The notes beneath the pieces were generated by a model that ran no database searches, was not told where the DNA came from, and saw nothing but the letters and a program-made list of their open reading frames with translations. From Azospirillum tabaci (lineage in GTDB: Bacteria > Pseudomonadota > Alphaproteobacteria > Azospirillales > Azospirillaceae), in the NCBI RefSeq assembly GCF_014596085.1, contig NZ_JACCJY010000003.1, positions 248,001 through 312,000 of the forward strand: a DNA stretch of 64,000 nucleotides. Direction: 5' to 3'. Shown here in pieces: positions 43,886 to 52,672 of this stretch. Every line of letters begins with the position of its first letter. Position 1 is the stretch's first letter. The position numbers and the translations under genes are program-made.

Positions 43886-44290
43886 TCAGGCCGGCCCCCC
43901 GTGGCGCTCCTGCGGGGCGTCCTCGGGGCCGTGGTCGTGATGGTCGTGCGGATGCTGGGGCGGAGGGGCCGTCTTGACGGTTCCGGCGAACCAGTCGTGG
44001 ATCGCCTGCACCGGGTCGGTCTCCAGCGTGGTCACCGGCTCGATGCCGCGGCGCTTCATGTGGTTGATGAAGCCCTCGCCGGAGGAGCCGGTGATGACCA
44101 CCCGCACCGCGTCGATGGGGTGCGGGCGCCCGTCGCCGGCGAGGTGGAGCACCTCGTCCTCCGCCAGTTCGATCCGCGCGACCTCGACAGGGCGGCCGCC
44201 CGCCTCGGCCTCGAAGACCAGGAAGCGGCGGGTGCGGCCGCCATGGGTGGCGATGCTGCGGTAGTCCTGGGTGCCGACGGCGAACTTCAT
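43886..44290 (-). CDS. NifX/NafY-like (dinitrogenase iron-molybdenum cofactor) domain protein with His-rich tail
   Basis: A 134-residue protein. The body (MKFAVGTQDYRSIATHGGRT, FLVFEAEAGGRPVEVARI, VVITGSSGEGFINHMKRRGI, VQAIHDWFAGTV) has the RNase H-like fold of NifX/NafY/NifB C-terminal domains that bind FeMo-cofactor or its precursors. The last ~25 residues are rich in His and Asp (PQHPHDHHDHG), suggesting metal binding. No nif gene is nearby, so a role in nitrogenase is only a possibility. It converges on the histidine kinase gene, whose end is four bases away. Confidence 0.85.
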   Translation of the reverse strand: MKFAVGTQDYRSIATHGGRTRRFLVFEAEAGGRPVEVARIELAEDEVLHLAGDGRPHPIDAVRVVITGSSGEGFINHMKRRGIEPVTTLETDPVQAIHDWFAGTVKTAPPPQHPHDHHDHGPEDAPQERHGGPA

Positions 44291-44368
44291 CCCACATCCC
44301 CCTCAAGGCTCTGCGGCCTTACCGTGGCACGGCGCATCGCCGCGCACACTGAGGGAGGTCAATGCGCG

Positions 44369-44902
44369 TTACAGGATTTCCGTTTCGTCGGAGCGGATGA
44401 CGTCCGTCCATTTGCGCTCCAGACGGCGGAGCGTGCGGTAGGTGACCTCGAAGTCCTGGCTGTCGCCGTCGGTGCGGATCAGACCGTCGGAATGGACGGA
44501 CGCCATGTGGCGCAGCCGCTCGCACAGCTCCAAGCCCCTGGCCGACAGCTTCAGCCGGGCGGCGCGCTTGTCACGCGGCGAGGCGGAGCGGTCCACATAG
44601 CCGCTGTCCACCAGTTGCTTCAGGTTGTAGGAAGCGTTGGAGCCGAGATAGTAACCGCGCTCAATCAGGTCGCGCACGCTGATCTCGCCGTTGGAGATGT
44701 TCAGCAGCATCATGACCTGCACCGGGCTGATGTCGTCGATGCCGATGCGGGACAGCTCGATTCGCAGAACGTCGAGAAACCGGCGGTGCATCCGTTCGAT
44801 GATCCGCGCCACCTCATGGTACATCTGGGTGGCGGAGGCCTTGCGCTCAGCGTCGCTGCGCTCGGCGTCTTCGGTCGGCTGGGGCTGAACGAGCGTCGTC
44901 AT
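44369..44902 (-). CDS. LdtR-like MarR family transcriptional regulator
   Basis: A 177-residue winged-helix protein. ARIIERMHRRFLDVLRIELSR, SPVQVMMLLNISNGEISVRD, ERGYYLGSNASYNLKQLVDSG (recognition helix) and SPRDKRAARLKLSARGLELCE match the LdtR subgroup of MarR regulators, known from Liberibacter and other alphaproteobacteria, where it controls an L,D-transpeptidase and osmotic tolerance. The target here is not adjacent. The ATG at 44902 was chosen; one 16 codons upstream is open. The 158-base gap to the DUF2076 gene holds an AT-rich stretch near 44970 that may contain its promoter. Confidence 0.86.
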   Translation of the reverse strand: MTTLVQPQPTEDAERSDAERKASATQMYHEVARIIERMHRRFLDVLRIELSRIGIDDISPVQVMMLLNISNGEISVRDLIERGYYLGSNASYNLKQLVDSGYVDRSASPRDKRAARLKLSARGLELCERLRHMASVHSDGLIRTDGDSQDFEVTYRTLRRLERKWTDVIRSDETEIL

Positions 44903-45060
44903 GGGCCTCGGGTCTGCGTGGGGATCGGGAAAATGGCCTGCCTTGCCCAACGCACCGTAGGGACCTAACTGTTTAATTTATATTAACTGTGATGGCGGCG
45001 CGAAGGCGCACCGGACTTTCCCGAAGGGTTGGCGCGCCTTCCGCAAAGGACTGGATAAGG

Positions 45061-45912
45061 TCAGATCCAGCTGTCGTCCCCGCCGCCGTCGCCGCCGTCA
45101 TCGAACGAGGAACCGTCCGTCTGATAATCGACGTTCTGAAGGTTGTTGTCCTCCGGCGGGAAGCCCTGGTCCGCGCCCTGGTCGGCGGAGTCGCCGTAGT
45201 AGTTGTTGATGACCGTCTCGCCATGGCTGGCCGTCTGGCCCGCAGCCGCCGCGGCCTCGCCGAACGGTCCCGGCGAATGGCTGAGCATCGAGGAGATGGC
45301 GCTGGCCGCCAGCATACCGCCGGCGACGCCCGCCGCGGTCTGGGCAGCGCCGCTCAGGAATCCTCCACCGCGCGGCGCGTAGCCCTGCGGGCCGAATCCG
45401 GGCTGCGGTGCGTAACCGGGCTGGGGCGCATAGGCGGGCTGGCCGTAGCCGGGTTGCCCACCGGCTTGCGGAGCGGCGCCCCACGGGCTGCGCGACGGGG
45501 CCGCAGGGGACGGCATCGGCGGCTGCATCGGGTTGTAGGCCGGCCCCTGGGGTGGCTGGGGCACCGGAGTGGGCCGCTGCTCCGCCGGACGGTTGCCGCC
45601 ACCGGCCCACGGGCTGCGCCCCAGCCCGAGCGCGTTGGACAGGAAGCTGCCGCCGGACGGCTGGGGCTGGGTCTGCTGGGCGCGGGACTGCGCCTCCTTC
45701 ACCTGCCGCTCCAGATCCTCGATGCGCTGCTGGGCGGCGGTCAGCGCCTGCTGCTGCACCAGGACCGACTGCGCCATGTAGTAGGCGGCGGCGGGCTGGC
45801 CCTGGATCATCTGCTGGATGAAGCGTTCCGCCTCCGGATCGCGGGGGTGGTTCTCCACCTCGCGCAGATGCGTGAACAGATCGGAAAGGAGGGTGCGTTC
45901 CTCGGGCGTCAT
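45061..45912 (-). CDS. DUF2076 domain protein
   Basis: A 283-residue protein of the DUF2076 family. It opens with MTPEERTLLSDLFTHLREV and ERFIQQMIQGQPAAAYYMAQSVLVQQ, has a coiled coil (about 50-80, LTAAQQRIEDLERQVKEAQS), a long Pro/Gln/Gly/Tyr low-complexity segment (about 90-190), a small Gly/Ala hydrophobic patch (GFLSGAAQTAAGVAGGMLAASAI, quoted in part) and an acidic Gly/Asp end. The family is described as periplasmic ligand-binding sensor-like, but here there is no signal peptide and I give no function. Confidence 0.82.
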   Translation of the reverse strand: MTPEERTLLSDLFTHLREVENHPRDPEAERFIQQMIQGQPAAAYYMAQSVLVQQQALTAAQQRIEDLERQVKEAQSRAQQTQPQPSGGSFLSNALGLGRSPWAGGGNRPAEQRPTPVPQPPQGPAYNPMQPPMPSPAAPSRSPWGAAPQAGGQPGYGQPAYAPQPGYAPQPGFGPQGYAPRGGGFLSGAAQTAAGVAGGMLAASAISSMLSHSPGPFGEAAAAAGQTASHGETVINNYYGDSADQGADQGFPPEDNNLQNVDYQTDGSSFDDGGDGGGDDSWI

Positions 45913-46003
45913 GATCGTCTCCTGTGCGCGCTCCACGCGGGCGCGCTTTTCATGTGGCGCACCGCACCCCCGGTGCGCAAGGGTCCCGGCCCCGGCGAAG
46001 ACG

Positions 46004-48421
46004 CTACCCGGCCTTGCGCTCCGCCGCCTCCGCGGAAGGCTCCGACGCCAGGGCTGCGCGGACGGCGTCGTCCACCCGCTCCAGCCAGACGAAGTTCAGC
46101 CGCTCGCGCACCGCCGCGGGAATGTCGTCGAAATCCTTGCGGTTGCGGGCGGGCAGCATGACCGTCTTCAGGCCGGCGCGCTGGGCGGCCACCACCTTCT
46201 CGCGGATGCCGCCGACCGGCAGGACCAGCCCACGCAGGCTGATCTCGCCGGTCATCGCCGTGTCGGAGCGGATGCAGCGCCCGGACAGGAGCGACACCAG
46301 GGCCGTGAAGATCGCCACCCCGGCGGACGGCCCGTCCTTCGGGATGGCCCCCGCCGGGACGTGGATGTGGATGTCGAAGCGATCCAGCCCCTCCGGGTCG
46401 AGGCCGAGGTCCTTCACCCGCGATTTGACGAGGCTGAGGGCGGCCTGCGCGCTCTCCTTCATCACCTCGCCCAGTTGGCCGGTCAGGATCAGCCGCCCCG
46501 AGCCGGAAAAGCGGCTGGCCTCGATGAACAGGATGTCGCCGCCGACCGGGGTCCAGGCGAGGCCGGTCGCCACGCCGGGCACGCTGGTGCGCATCGCCAC
46601 GTCGTTCTCGAATCGCGGCGGCCCGAGAATCGCCGTCAGGTCCTCCGGCTCGACCCGCATCCGCTCGACCGCGCCCTCGGCGATGCGCACGGCGGCGTAG
46701 CGCCCGACCGCGCCGATCAGCCGTTCCAGATGGCGGTTCCCGGCTTCCCGCGTGTGGTCGCGGATGATGGCGCGCAGGGTGTCGTCCGGGATCTCCAGCT
46801 GCTCCCTCGTCAGCCCGTTGGCGGCAAGCTGGCGGGCCAGCAGATAACGCTTGGCGATCTCCAGCTTCTCGTCCTCGGTGTAGCCGGACAGCTCGATCAC
46901 CTCCATGCGATCGCGCAGCGGGCCGGGGATGGTGTCCAGCATGTTGGCGGTGGCGATGAACATCACCTTCGACAGGTCGAAGGGCACGCCCAGGTAATGG
47001 TCGCGGAAGGTTGCGTTCTGCTCCGGGTCCAGCACTTCCAGCAGGGCGGCCGACGGGTCGCCGTGGAAGCCCTGCCCCAGCTTGTCCATCTCGTCCAGCA
47101 TCAGGACGCAGTCACGCGTCCCGGCCTTGCGGATGGCCTGGACGATGTTGCCGGGAAGCGCGCCGACATAGGTGCGGCGGTGACCGCGGATTTCGCTCTC
47201 GTCATGGACGCCGCCCAGCGAGACGCGGGCGAAGGCCCGCCCGGTCGCCCGCGCGATGCTCTGGCCGAGCGAGGTCTTGCCCACCCCCGGCGGGCCGACG
47301 AAGCACAGGATGGGGCTGCGCCCCTCCGGGTTCAGCTTGCGCACGGCCAGGAACTCCAGGATGCGGCGCTTGACCTTCTCCAGCCCGTAATGGTCCTCGT
47401 CCAGGATGCGGCGGGCTTCGGCGATGTCGATTCGGGATTCCGACCGGCGGTCCCACGGCATCTCGATCAGCCAGTCCAGGTAGCTGCGGACCATCGAGTA
47501 TTCCGCCGCCGCCTCCGGCATGCGCTCCAGCCGGCGCAGCTCCTTCTCGGCGTGCTCGCGCACGTCGGCCGGCATGCCGGCCTTGGCGATGGCATCCTGA
47601 AGCTCGCCGATCTCGGCCTGCCGGCCCTCGTCGGCCTCTCCCAGCTCCTTCTGGATGGCGCGGAGCTGCTCGCGCAGCAGATACTCGCGCTGCCGCTCGT
47701 CCATCGCCTCGCGGGTGCGCTCGCGGAGGTCGCGCGACAGCCGCAGCACCTCGATCCGCCGGGCGAGCAGGCCGCCGACCTTGTCGAGCCGCTCCGGCAG
47801 GTCGACGGTCTCCAGCACCTCCTGCTTCTCGGCGGGCTTCAGGTCCATGTAGCTGGCGGTCATGTCGGCCAGCTCGCCGGGGCTTTCGATCGCCTGAACG
47901 GCCGCCAGAAGCTCCTGCGGGGCCTGGGGCAGCAGTTGCAGCGCCTCCACCGCCTCGTTGCGCAGGTTCAGGAATCGGGCCATAACCTCCGGCGTGGCGG
48001 TGTCACTCTCCTCGATCATTTCCACGCGGGCGGCCATGAAGGGATGGCCGGGGACCCACTCGACAATGCGGAAGCGCTGCTGTCCCTGGCACACCAGATG
48101 GTGCGAGCCGTCGGGCGTGGTGACGTAGCGCAGGATGCTGGCCGTCGTGCCGACGCGGTGCATGTCGGCTCCGGTCGGGTCCTCCACCGCCTCGTCGCGC
48201 TGGAGCAGGATGCCGACCGGGCGCTCGGTGCGGGCCGCCTCCTGGGCCGCGGCGACCGAGCGCGCCCGTCCGACCGTCACCGGGAGAACCACCCCTGGAA
48301 ACTGCACGAGGTTCCGGACGGGGATGACCGGGATCACATCCTCCGGCAGCCCGGAGGTGGACGGCGAGCTGGGCGGAGTCTGGGAAGTCGGCGTCGCTTC
48401 GGCAGCGTGCTCATCAGTCAT
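46004..48421 (-). CDS. lon: ATP-dependent protease Lon
   Basis: An 805-residue LonA-type protease. An N-terminal substrate-binding domain (from IPVIPVRNLVQFPGVVLP) is followed by a coiled region, AAA+ module (Walker A GPPGVGKTSLGQSIA, Walker B CVLMLDEMDKLG) and the Ser-Lys protease domain (KDGPSAGVAIFTALVSLLSG with the catalytic Ser; LPVGGIREKVVAAQRAGLK with the Lys). It differs from the housekeeping lon usually found near clpX and hupB, so it is probably a second Lon. The start at 48421 has a GAAGGA ribosome site. It overlaps the hsp20 region and is the last gene of a stress operon. Confidence 0.93.
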   Translation of the reverse strand: MTDEHAAEATPTSQTPPSSPSTSGLPEDVIPVIPVRNLVQFPGVVLPVTVGRARSVAAAQEAARTERPVGILLQRDEAVEDPTGADMHRVGTTASILRYVTTPDGSHHLVCQGQQRFRIVEWVPGHPFMAARVEMIEESDTATPEVMARFLNLRNEAVEALQLLPQAPQELLAAVQAIESPGELADMTASYMDLKPAEKQEVLETVDLPERLDKVGGLLARRIEVLRLSRDLRERTREAMDERQREYLLREQLRAIQKELGEADEGRQAEIGELQDAIAKAGMPADVREHAEKELRRLERMPEAAAEYSMVRSYLDWLIEMPWDRRSESRIDIAEARRILDEDHYGLEKVKRRILEFLAVRKLNPEGRSPILCFVGPPGVGKTSLGQSIARATGRAFARVSLGGVHDESEIRGHRRTYVGALPGNIVQAIRKAGTRDCVLMLDEMDKLGQGFHGDPSAALLEVLDPEQNATFRDHYLGVPFDLSKVMFIATANMLDTIPGPLRDRMEVIELSGYTEDEKLEIAKRYLLARQLAANGLTREQLEIPDDTLRAIIRDHTREAGNRHLERLIGAVGRYAAVRIAEGAVERMRVEPEDLTAILGPPRFENDVAMRTSVPGVATGLAWTPVGGDILFIEASRFSGSGRLILTGQLGEVMKESAQAALSLVKSRVKDLGLDPEGLDRFDIHIHVPAGAIPKDGPSAGVAIFTALVSLLSGRCIRSDTAMTGEISLRGLVLPVGGIREKVVAAQRAGLKTVMLPARNRKDFDDIPAAVRERLNFVWLERVDDAVRAALASEPSAEAAERKAG

Positions 48422-48432
48422 TCGGAAGTCCT

Positions 48433-48840
48433 TCATCCCATCTTGTCGAGGGTCAGCACGAGGCATCCCGCGGACAGCTCGCGCCGTCCCATGCGGAAGG
48501 CCCCGGCGGGCAGCTCGATCCGCCGCTCGAAGCGGCCATGGGGAATCTCAAGCCGGTGGATGATCCCGTCGCAGCCCAGCGGCAGCGTCCGCTCCCCGGC
48601 AACCACCAGAACGCCGTCCTCGACGGCGACGTGAAGCTGGTCCGCGCCGACGCCGGGAAGGGCGACGACGATGGTCACAGCGTCCTCCGACTCGTAGACG
48701 TCGATGGGCGGGGTCCAGCAGGCGCGGCGCGGGCCGGGCGGGGCCGGACGGAAGAACTGGCGGTGCAACCGTTCGGCACGGTCCAGCAGTTCGACGGCCT
48801 CCGACCACATGAAGGAAGCGGGATCACGGCGGGGCGGCAT
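48433..48840 (-). CDS. Hsp20/alpha-crystallin family small heat-shock protein
   Basis: A 135-residue holdase. The alpha-crystallin domain runs from about 45 (PPIDVYESEDAVTIVVALPG, DQLHVAVEDGVLVVAGER) to the end (RFERRIELPAGAFRMGRREL, GCLVLTLDKMG). The usual C-terminal I-x-I tail is absent. An AAGGAGA ribosome site precedes the ATG. It sits 11 bases upstream of lon and 33 bases downstream of the DUF2934 gene, so a chaperone and a protease appear to be co-expressed. Confidence 0.9.
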   Translation of the reverse strand: MPPRRDPASFMWSEAVELLDRAERLHRQFFRPAPPGPRRACWTPPIDVYESEDAVTIVVALPGVGADQLHVAVEDGVLVVAGERTLPLGCDGIIHRLEIPHGRFERRIELPAGAFRMGRRELSAGCLVLTLDKMG

Positions 48841-48873
48841 GGCGTCTCCTTGGAGGAATGGGTGTGATGGACG

Positions 48874-49065
48874 TCAGATGCCGGCGCCGGAATCCGCGGG
48901 GGCTCGGGCGGGGTCACGCGGTTCGGAATCCTTCTCCTTCGCCCGCTCGTCCTCCTCCTGGAGTTCGCGGCAGGCCCGCTCCCAATGCTCGGCGCGGCGG
49001 CCTTCGGGGCGCCCCTCCTGCTCCCAGATCTCGTAGGCACGGTGGCGGATGCGGTGTTCGTCCAT
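48874..49065 (-). CDS. DUF2934 family small protein
   Basis: A 63-residue protein. RIRHRAYEIWEQEGRPEGR followed by AEHWERACRELQEE is the DUF2934 signature, a short helical motif common in small stress-associated proteins of rhizobia and relatives; function unknown. The remainder is a charged tail. The start at 49065 follows a GGAGGGAAAAG ribosome site. It is probably the first gene of the DUF2934-hsp20-lon unit. Confidence 0.82.
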   Translation of the reverse strand: MDEHRIRHRAYEIWEQEGRPEGRRAEHWERACRELQEEDERAKEKDSEPRDPARAPADSGAGI

Positions 49066-49198
49066 CGCGGCTTTTCCCTCCTTCCCGCCCCGGCCGCAGG
49101 CATGGCCCATCCGGCCGCAAGAACCGGGGCTCCTTCGTCCATTGAGCAACGGCAGGGGGTCGCAGGCGTTCCGCTGACCTTGCGGACATCAGACGGAA

Positions 49199-49220
49199 GA
49201 AAGGGGCAATGGCCCCTTTC
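49199..49220. terminator. bidirectional terminator-like hairpin
   Basis: A perfect 9-bp stem GAAAGGGGC/GCCCCTTTC with a four-base loop lies 12 bases after the stop of the small membrane protein gene. The minus-strand side continues with TTCC, so the T-run is partial. Confidence 0.6.
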
Positions 49221-49232
49221 GCGTTCGGGGCT

Positions 49233-49484
49233 TTAGAGCCGGTCCGGCCCGTCCGTCGGGTCTGGGCGGCCCGCCGCCTCGTCGTGGCCGCTGCGGTTGC
49301 TGAGGAAGACCAGGGCCATCAGCCCGATGGCGACGGCGCTGGTCAGCACGGCGCCGCCGACCAGGGCGAGCAGGCCCGGCAGGCTGAGGCCGAACAGGTC
49401 GAAGCCCGTCGCCGCCCAGGCGGCGAGCAGCGCCGCCAGGACGATGACGGGACAGGCGATCAGAAAGATGCGCAGCCAGGACAT
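49233..49484 (-). CDS. small two-helix membrane protein
   Basis: An 83-residue hydrophobic protein with two predicted membrane helices (about 5-27, IFLIACPVIVLAALLAAWAA; and about 36-62, LPGLLALVGGAVLTSAVAIG) and a short charged Asp/Arg/Pro tail after the second. Not recognised. A terminator-like hairpin follows the stop. It stands in the stress region between the DUF2934 gene and the universal stress protein. Confidence 0.65.
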   Translation of the reverse strand: MSWLRIFLIACPVIVLAALLAAWAATGFDLFGLSLPGLLALVGGAVLTSAVAIGLMALVFLSNRSGHDEAAGRPDPTDGPDRL

Positions 49485-49579
49485 GCACGCTCTCCAGCCG
49501 GTGCCGGGACAGCCTCTACATGGCTGCCCGGCACGGCGGAGGAAAGCCCGCCGCCTGTTTGCGCCGACCGGACGGCGTT

Positions 49580-49693
49580 AAAGCGGATTGCACTCCGCTT
49601 TGGACCGCGACGGCGGTACCGGCCGCACATGCGGCCGAAGCCCACCGGCGATTGAGGCGATGTGAATCTAAAGCGAACGGAAGTTCGCTTTAG
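49580..49693. repeat. cluster of three palindromes
   Basis: Within 114 bases are AAAGCGGA-loop-TCCGCTTT (49580-49601), GGCCGCA-CA-TGCGGCC (49621-49636) and CTAAAGCGAAC-GGAA-GTTCGCTTTAG (49668-49693). The first and last share AAAGCG/CGCTTT arms. The last one covers the usp stop codon and may act as its terminator. Confidence 0.6.
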
Positions 49694-50517
49694 TGCGACA
49701 GCAGCAGCGGCACCGGGCAGGTGCGCAGGACATGGCGCGTCCCGCCGCCGCGGTGCAGGAAGGGGAAGCCGTAATGGCCGTGCGCTCCCATCACCAGCAG
49801 ATCGGCCCCGGAATCGATGCTGCGGGCCAGAAGCGCGTCCATCGCGCCGATGTCGGTCACCGTGAAATGCGTCTGGTCGGCCGTCACGCCGTGGAGCGCC
49901 AGATGGTCGAGCAGGCCGATGCGCTGCGGCTCCGACCCGGCGGGCGGGGCGGCCTGGGTCAGCACGGTGATGACGGTGACCTCGTCGGCGGCCTGGAGGA
50001 AGGGCATGGCGTCGGACAGGGCGCGGGCGGCCTCGCGCTCGGCGTTCCAGGCGACGGCGACGCGCTTGCCGATCACCGGGAAGGTTCCGGCGAAGGGCAG
50101 CACCAGCACCGGGCGGCCCGAATTCAGCACCACCTGCTCGTTCAACTCCTCCGGCGCCACGCCATCGGCGGCGGCGCTGCGGTCGAACTGGCCGAGCACC
50201 GTCAGGTCGGCGAAGCGCGACCAGATGATGACCTCGCGGATGACGTGGTTGTGCTCACCGTGGGTCAGACCGTGCCACTGGCCTTGCAGACCCGACGCTT
50301 GGAGCTTGTCGCGGAACATCGCCTCGCTGCGGGCGGCGGCCTGCTCCAGATGGTCGCTGGAGCGGCGGGCGATGACGCTGGTGGCACTGCGGTCCGGCTG
50401 GGCGAACAGGCCGCGCAGGAAGGCGCCGCTGGTCTTCGCCAGCGCGATGGCCGCGTCGAGGCGGGTTTCCACCTGAGGACCGGAATCGAGATGCACGAGG
50501 ATGTGCTTGTAAGCCAT
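49690..50517 (-). CDS. tandem universal stress protein (UspA fold)
   Basis: A 275-residue protein with two Usp-like halves. The first begins MAYKHILVHLDSGPQVETRL; the second begins about 155 with KRVAVAWNAEREAARALSDA and ends with the ATP-binding pattern GADLLVMGAHGHYGFPFLHRGGGTRHVL, matching G-x-x-G-x(9)-G-S/T approximately. Usp proteins support survival under starvation or oxidative stress. The start at 50517 follows a GGGGGG ribosome site. A perfect palindrome overlaps the stop. Confidence 0.9.
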   Translation of the reverse strand: MAYKHILVHLDSGPQVETRLDAAIALAKTSGAFLRGLFAQPDRSATSVIARRSSDHLEQAAARSEAMFRDKLQASGLQGQWHGLTHGEHNHVIREVIIWSRFADLTVLGQFDRSAAADGVAPEELNEQVVLNSGRPVLVLPFAGTFPVIGKRVAVAWNAEREAARALSDAMPFLQAADEVTVITVLTQAAPPAGSEPQRIGLLDHLALHGVTADQTHFTVTDIGAMDALLARSIDSGADLLVMGAHGHYGFPFLHRGGGTRHVLRTCPVPLLLSH

Positions 50518-50627
50518 GAAACTCCCCCCTTTGTTTTGTCCGGGCCGTTGTTCTTGTTCGGGCGGGCGTGCCCGGGGGCGACGCACCGACTCCGATTGTT
50601 CCTCTTGCGGCGCCGCAACGCCAGCAG

Positions 50628-50647
50628 GAAAAAGCCTTCCGGAAGGT
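50628..50647 (-). terminator. possible terminator of the autotransporter gene
   Basis: On the minus strand a short self-complementary CCTTCCGGAAGG is followed by CTTTTT about 16 bases after the autotransporter stop. The stem is short. Confidence 0.45.
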
Positions 50648-50662
50648 GGATTAGGCGTTCCG

Positions 50663-52507
50663 TCAGAAACGCATCCGCAAGCGGGCGGTGAAGGCGTGGT
50701 TGTGGCCGTCCGCCCCCGACAGTTCGCCGCGATAGCCGACCGCGGCGCTGACCGCCTGCCAGAGCTGGGCGGACAGTCCGGCGCCGATCACCAGGGAATC
50801 GCGGCCGTCGCCGCTGGGGCTGACGCTGTTGGCCGCACCGCCGGGCAGGCGGACGGTGACGGTGCGCGCGTCCTCCGCGAACTGGTGTTCCCAGGCCACT
50901 CCCAGACTGGGCTGGAGGATCGCGCCCCCGATCTCCACGACCGTGGAGGCTTCGGCGCCCACGCTGCTCTCCAGCGATTCGGCGCTCTGCCGCTCGACTC
51001 CGAGCGACAGCAGGCCGGCGCCGCTCTCCTGATAGCCGTCGATGCGCGTGTGGATGTAGCGCAGGCCCAGCCGCGGCCCCAGCGCCACCGGCCCGAGCTG
51101 CGCGGTGTAGCCGCCGGCGACCGACAGGGCGTAGGTGCGCCCGTCCGTCTCAGCCGAGGCGTTGGGGAACGGCGCGAATCCGGTGATCCGGTCGATGTCG
51201 CCGTAGCGGTCGAAGGAGACGCTGCCCGCCACGGCCAGCAGGAAGCCCCGCGCCTCGGTCACCGCGTGCAGGCCGACGATGGTGCTGGTCATGTCCAGTG
51301 TGCCCGCCCCCTCGTCCAGCTTGGCGTGGCCGCGCGACCCGCCGACCGACAGCCCGACGCGCGAGGCCGGCCCGACCGGCAGTTCGGCACCGACGCCGCC
51401 CGACTGGGTGTTGAAGCGGAAGCCCTGCCTCTCGGCCGTGCCGCCGAGACGGCCCCAGGCGGCGTCGCCGACCAGGAAGGCCCTCAGTTCCCCGGAGCCG
51501 AGCGGTGCCTCCACCCGCGTGGAGGCCGGACCGGCGATGGAGCCGAGCAGCGCGCGGTGCCAGCTCCGCGCCGCCTCGAAGGCGAGTTCCGGCTGCATCG
51601 CCACCGTCTCCGCCGCGTCGTTCAGGGCCAACAGGGCACCCTGCATGTACTGCGCGATCAGCAAATGGGCGGCGCGGGTCGGGTGGATCTCGTCCCAATA
51701 GACGGTCTGGTCGGCCTGCGCCTCGGTCCCGCAGGCGCCGGTCGGCGTGTTGTCCGACAGGCAGGGCGTCACGGTGTTGGTGAAGCCGTAGGCCGTCGGG
51801 TTGGCCGCCACCGCGCGGTACAGCGCGTTGACGTCCGCCACCACGACGGTGACTCCCAGCCGCTTTTCCACGTCGGCCATCGCCTGCGACAGCAGGCTGT
51901 TGTGGGAGACGGTGACCGCGTTCAGCAGCGCGGCGCGGTCGGAATTGCGGGTGTCCGGCACCGTGCCGAGGTCCGGCAGGTTCGGCACCAGGAAGGTCTT
52001 CCCGCCGAGCGCCGCCAGACGCTCAACCGTGGTGACGATGTTGCCGACCGTCTGGGTGACGAGGCCCGCGGGGTCCGACCCGGCGGCGACCCGGTTGAAA
52101 TAGTCGTTGCCGCCCGCCCAGACCGCGAACAGCCCGCCGCCGGTGCCGCTCGGGCGGCTGAGCAGGAACTGCCCGACCTGTCCCTGGATGCCGGGAACGC
52201 CGGTCTGCGACAGGGTGCCGGTCTCCGCGCCGCCATAGGCGAAGTTGGTCTTCTGGTCGGGCTGGCTGCCGATCAACGGGGCCAGCCGCTCGACCCAGAC
52301 GGGACCGTTGGAAAAGCGCCCGTCGTAATAGGGCGGGCTCTGCGGAATGCCGCCGCGCGTCAGCTCGTAGACTCGGCCGGTGTCGGACAGGCTGTCGCCG
52401 AAGACGAACACCCGGTCGAACGGCACCGCACCGACGGGCGCCGACGCCAACAGCGCGGCTCCCGCCGCCAAACGCATTCCCGCCAAACGAATCGCCCTGC
52501 CCGTCAC
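50663..52507 (-). CDS. autotransporter with GDSL esterase/lipase passenger
   Basis: A 614-residue secreted protein. The signal peptide (about 1-27, ending SAPVGA) is followed by an SGNH/GDSL hydrolase: block I VFVFGDSLSDTGR with the nucleophile Ser, WAGGNDYF (block III, GxND) and DEIHPTRAAHLLIA (block V, DxxH). From about 330 an autotransporter barrel spans to the final aromatic residue (LRMRF). It belongs with EstA/EstP-type surface esterases that hydrolyse lipid esters and affect motility in other bacteria. The GTG at 52507 was chosen because of a GGGGGAGG ribosome site seven bases upstream and the clean signal peptide; longer frames lack both. Confidence 0.9.
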   Translation of the reverse strand: MTGRAIRLAGMRLAAGAALLASAPVGAVPFDRVFVFGDSLSDTGRVYELTRGGIPQSPPYYDGRFSNGPVWVERLAPLIGSQPDQKTNFAYGGAETGTLSQTGVPGIQGQVGQFLLSRPSGTGGGLFAVWAGGNDYFNRVAAGSDPAGLVTQTVGNIVTTVERLAALGGKTFLVPNLPDLGTVPDTRNSDRAALLNAVTVSHNSLLSQAMADVEKRLGVTVVVADVNALYRAVAANPTAYGFTNTVTPCLSDNTPTGACGTEAQADQTVYWDEIHPTRAAHLLIAQYMQGALLALNDAAETVAMQPELAFEAARSWHRALLGSIAGPASTRVEAPLGSGELRAFLVGDAAWGRLGGTAERQGFRFNTQSGGVGAELPVGPASRVGLSVGGSRGHAKLDEGAGTLDMTSTIVGLHAVTEARGFLLAVAGSVSFDRYGDIDRITGFAPFPNASAETDGRTYALSVAGGYTAQLGPVALGPRLGLRYIHTRIDGYQESGAGLLSLGVERQSAESLESSVGAEASTVVEIGGAILQPSLGVAWEHQFAEDARTVTVRLPGGAANSVSPSGDGRDSLVIGAGLSAQLWQAVSAAVGYRGELSGADGHNHAFTARLRMRF

Positions 52508-52672
52508 CGCGTCACCTCCCCCGCCGGACAGCTGGAAAACAGGGGTGGCGCGCCAAAGCGGGGGGCGGTACCGCCATTGCGCCGGGAAGAGATGCCGCTT
52601 GGGCGGGTTCATCAGACCATGGGGGACCCGAGCATGGGTCCATCCATGGAGGAGGCAGGACCTCGCCACTCG

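Noticed and set aside
44290..44368. nif-type operon around the NifX-like gene
   Set aside because: Neighbours are a histidine kinase and a MarR regulator; no nitrogenase or cofactor gene.
49066..49198. Heat-shock sigma-32 promoter before the DUF2934-hsp20-lon unit
   Set aside because: A CTTG and a CCAT box are present near 49100-49130, but the spacing is too short for the known consensus.
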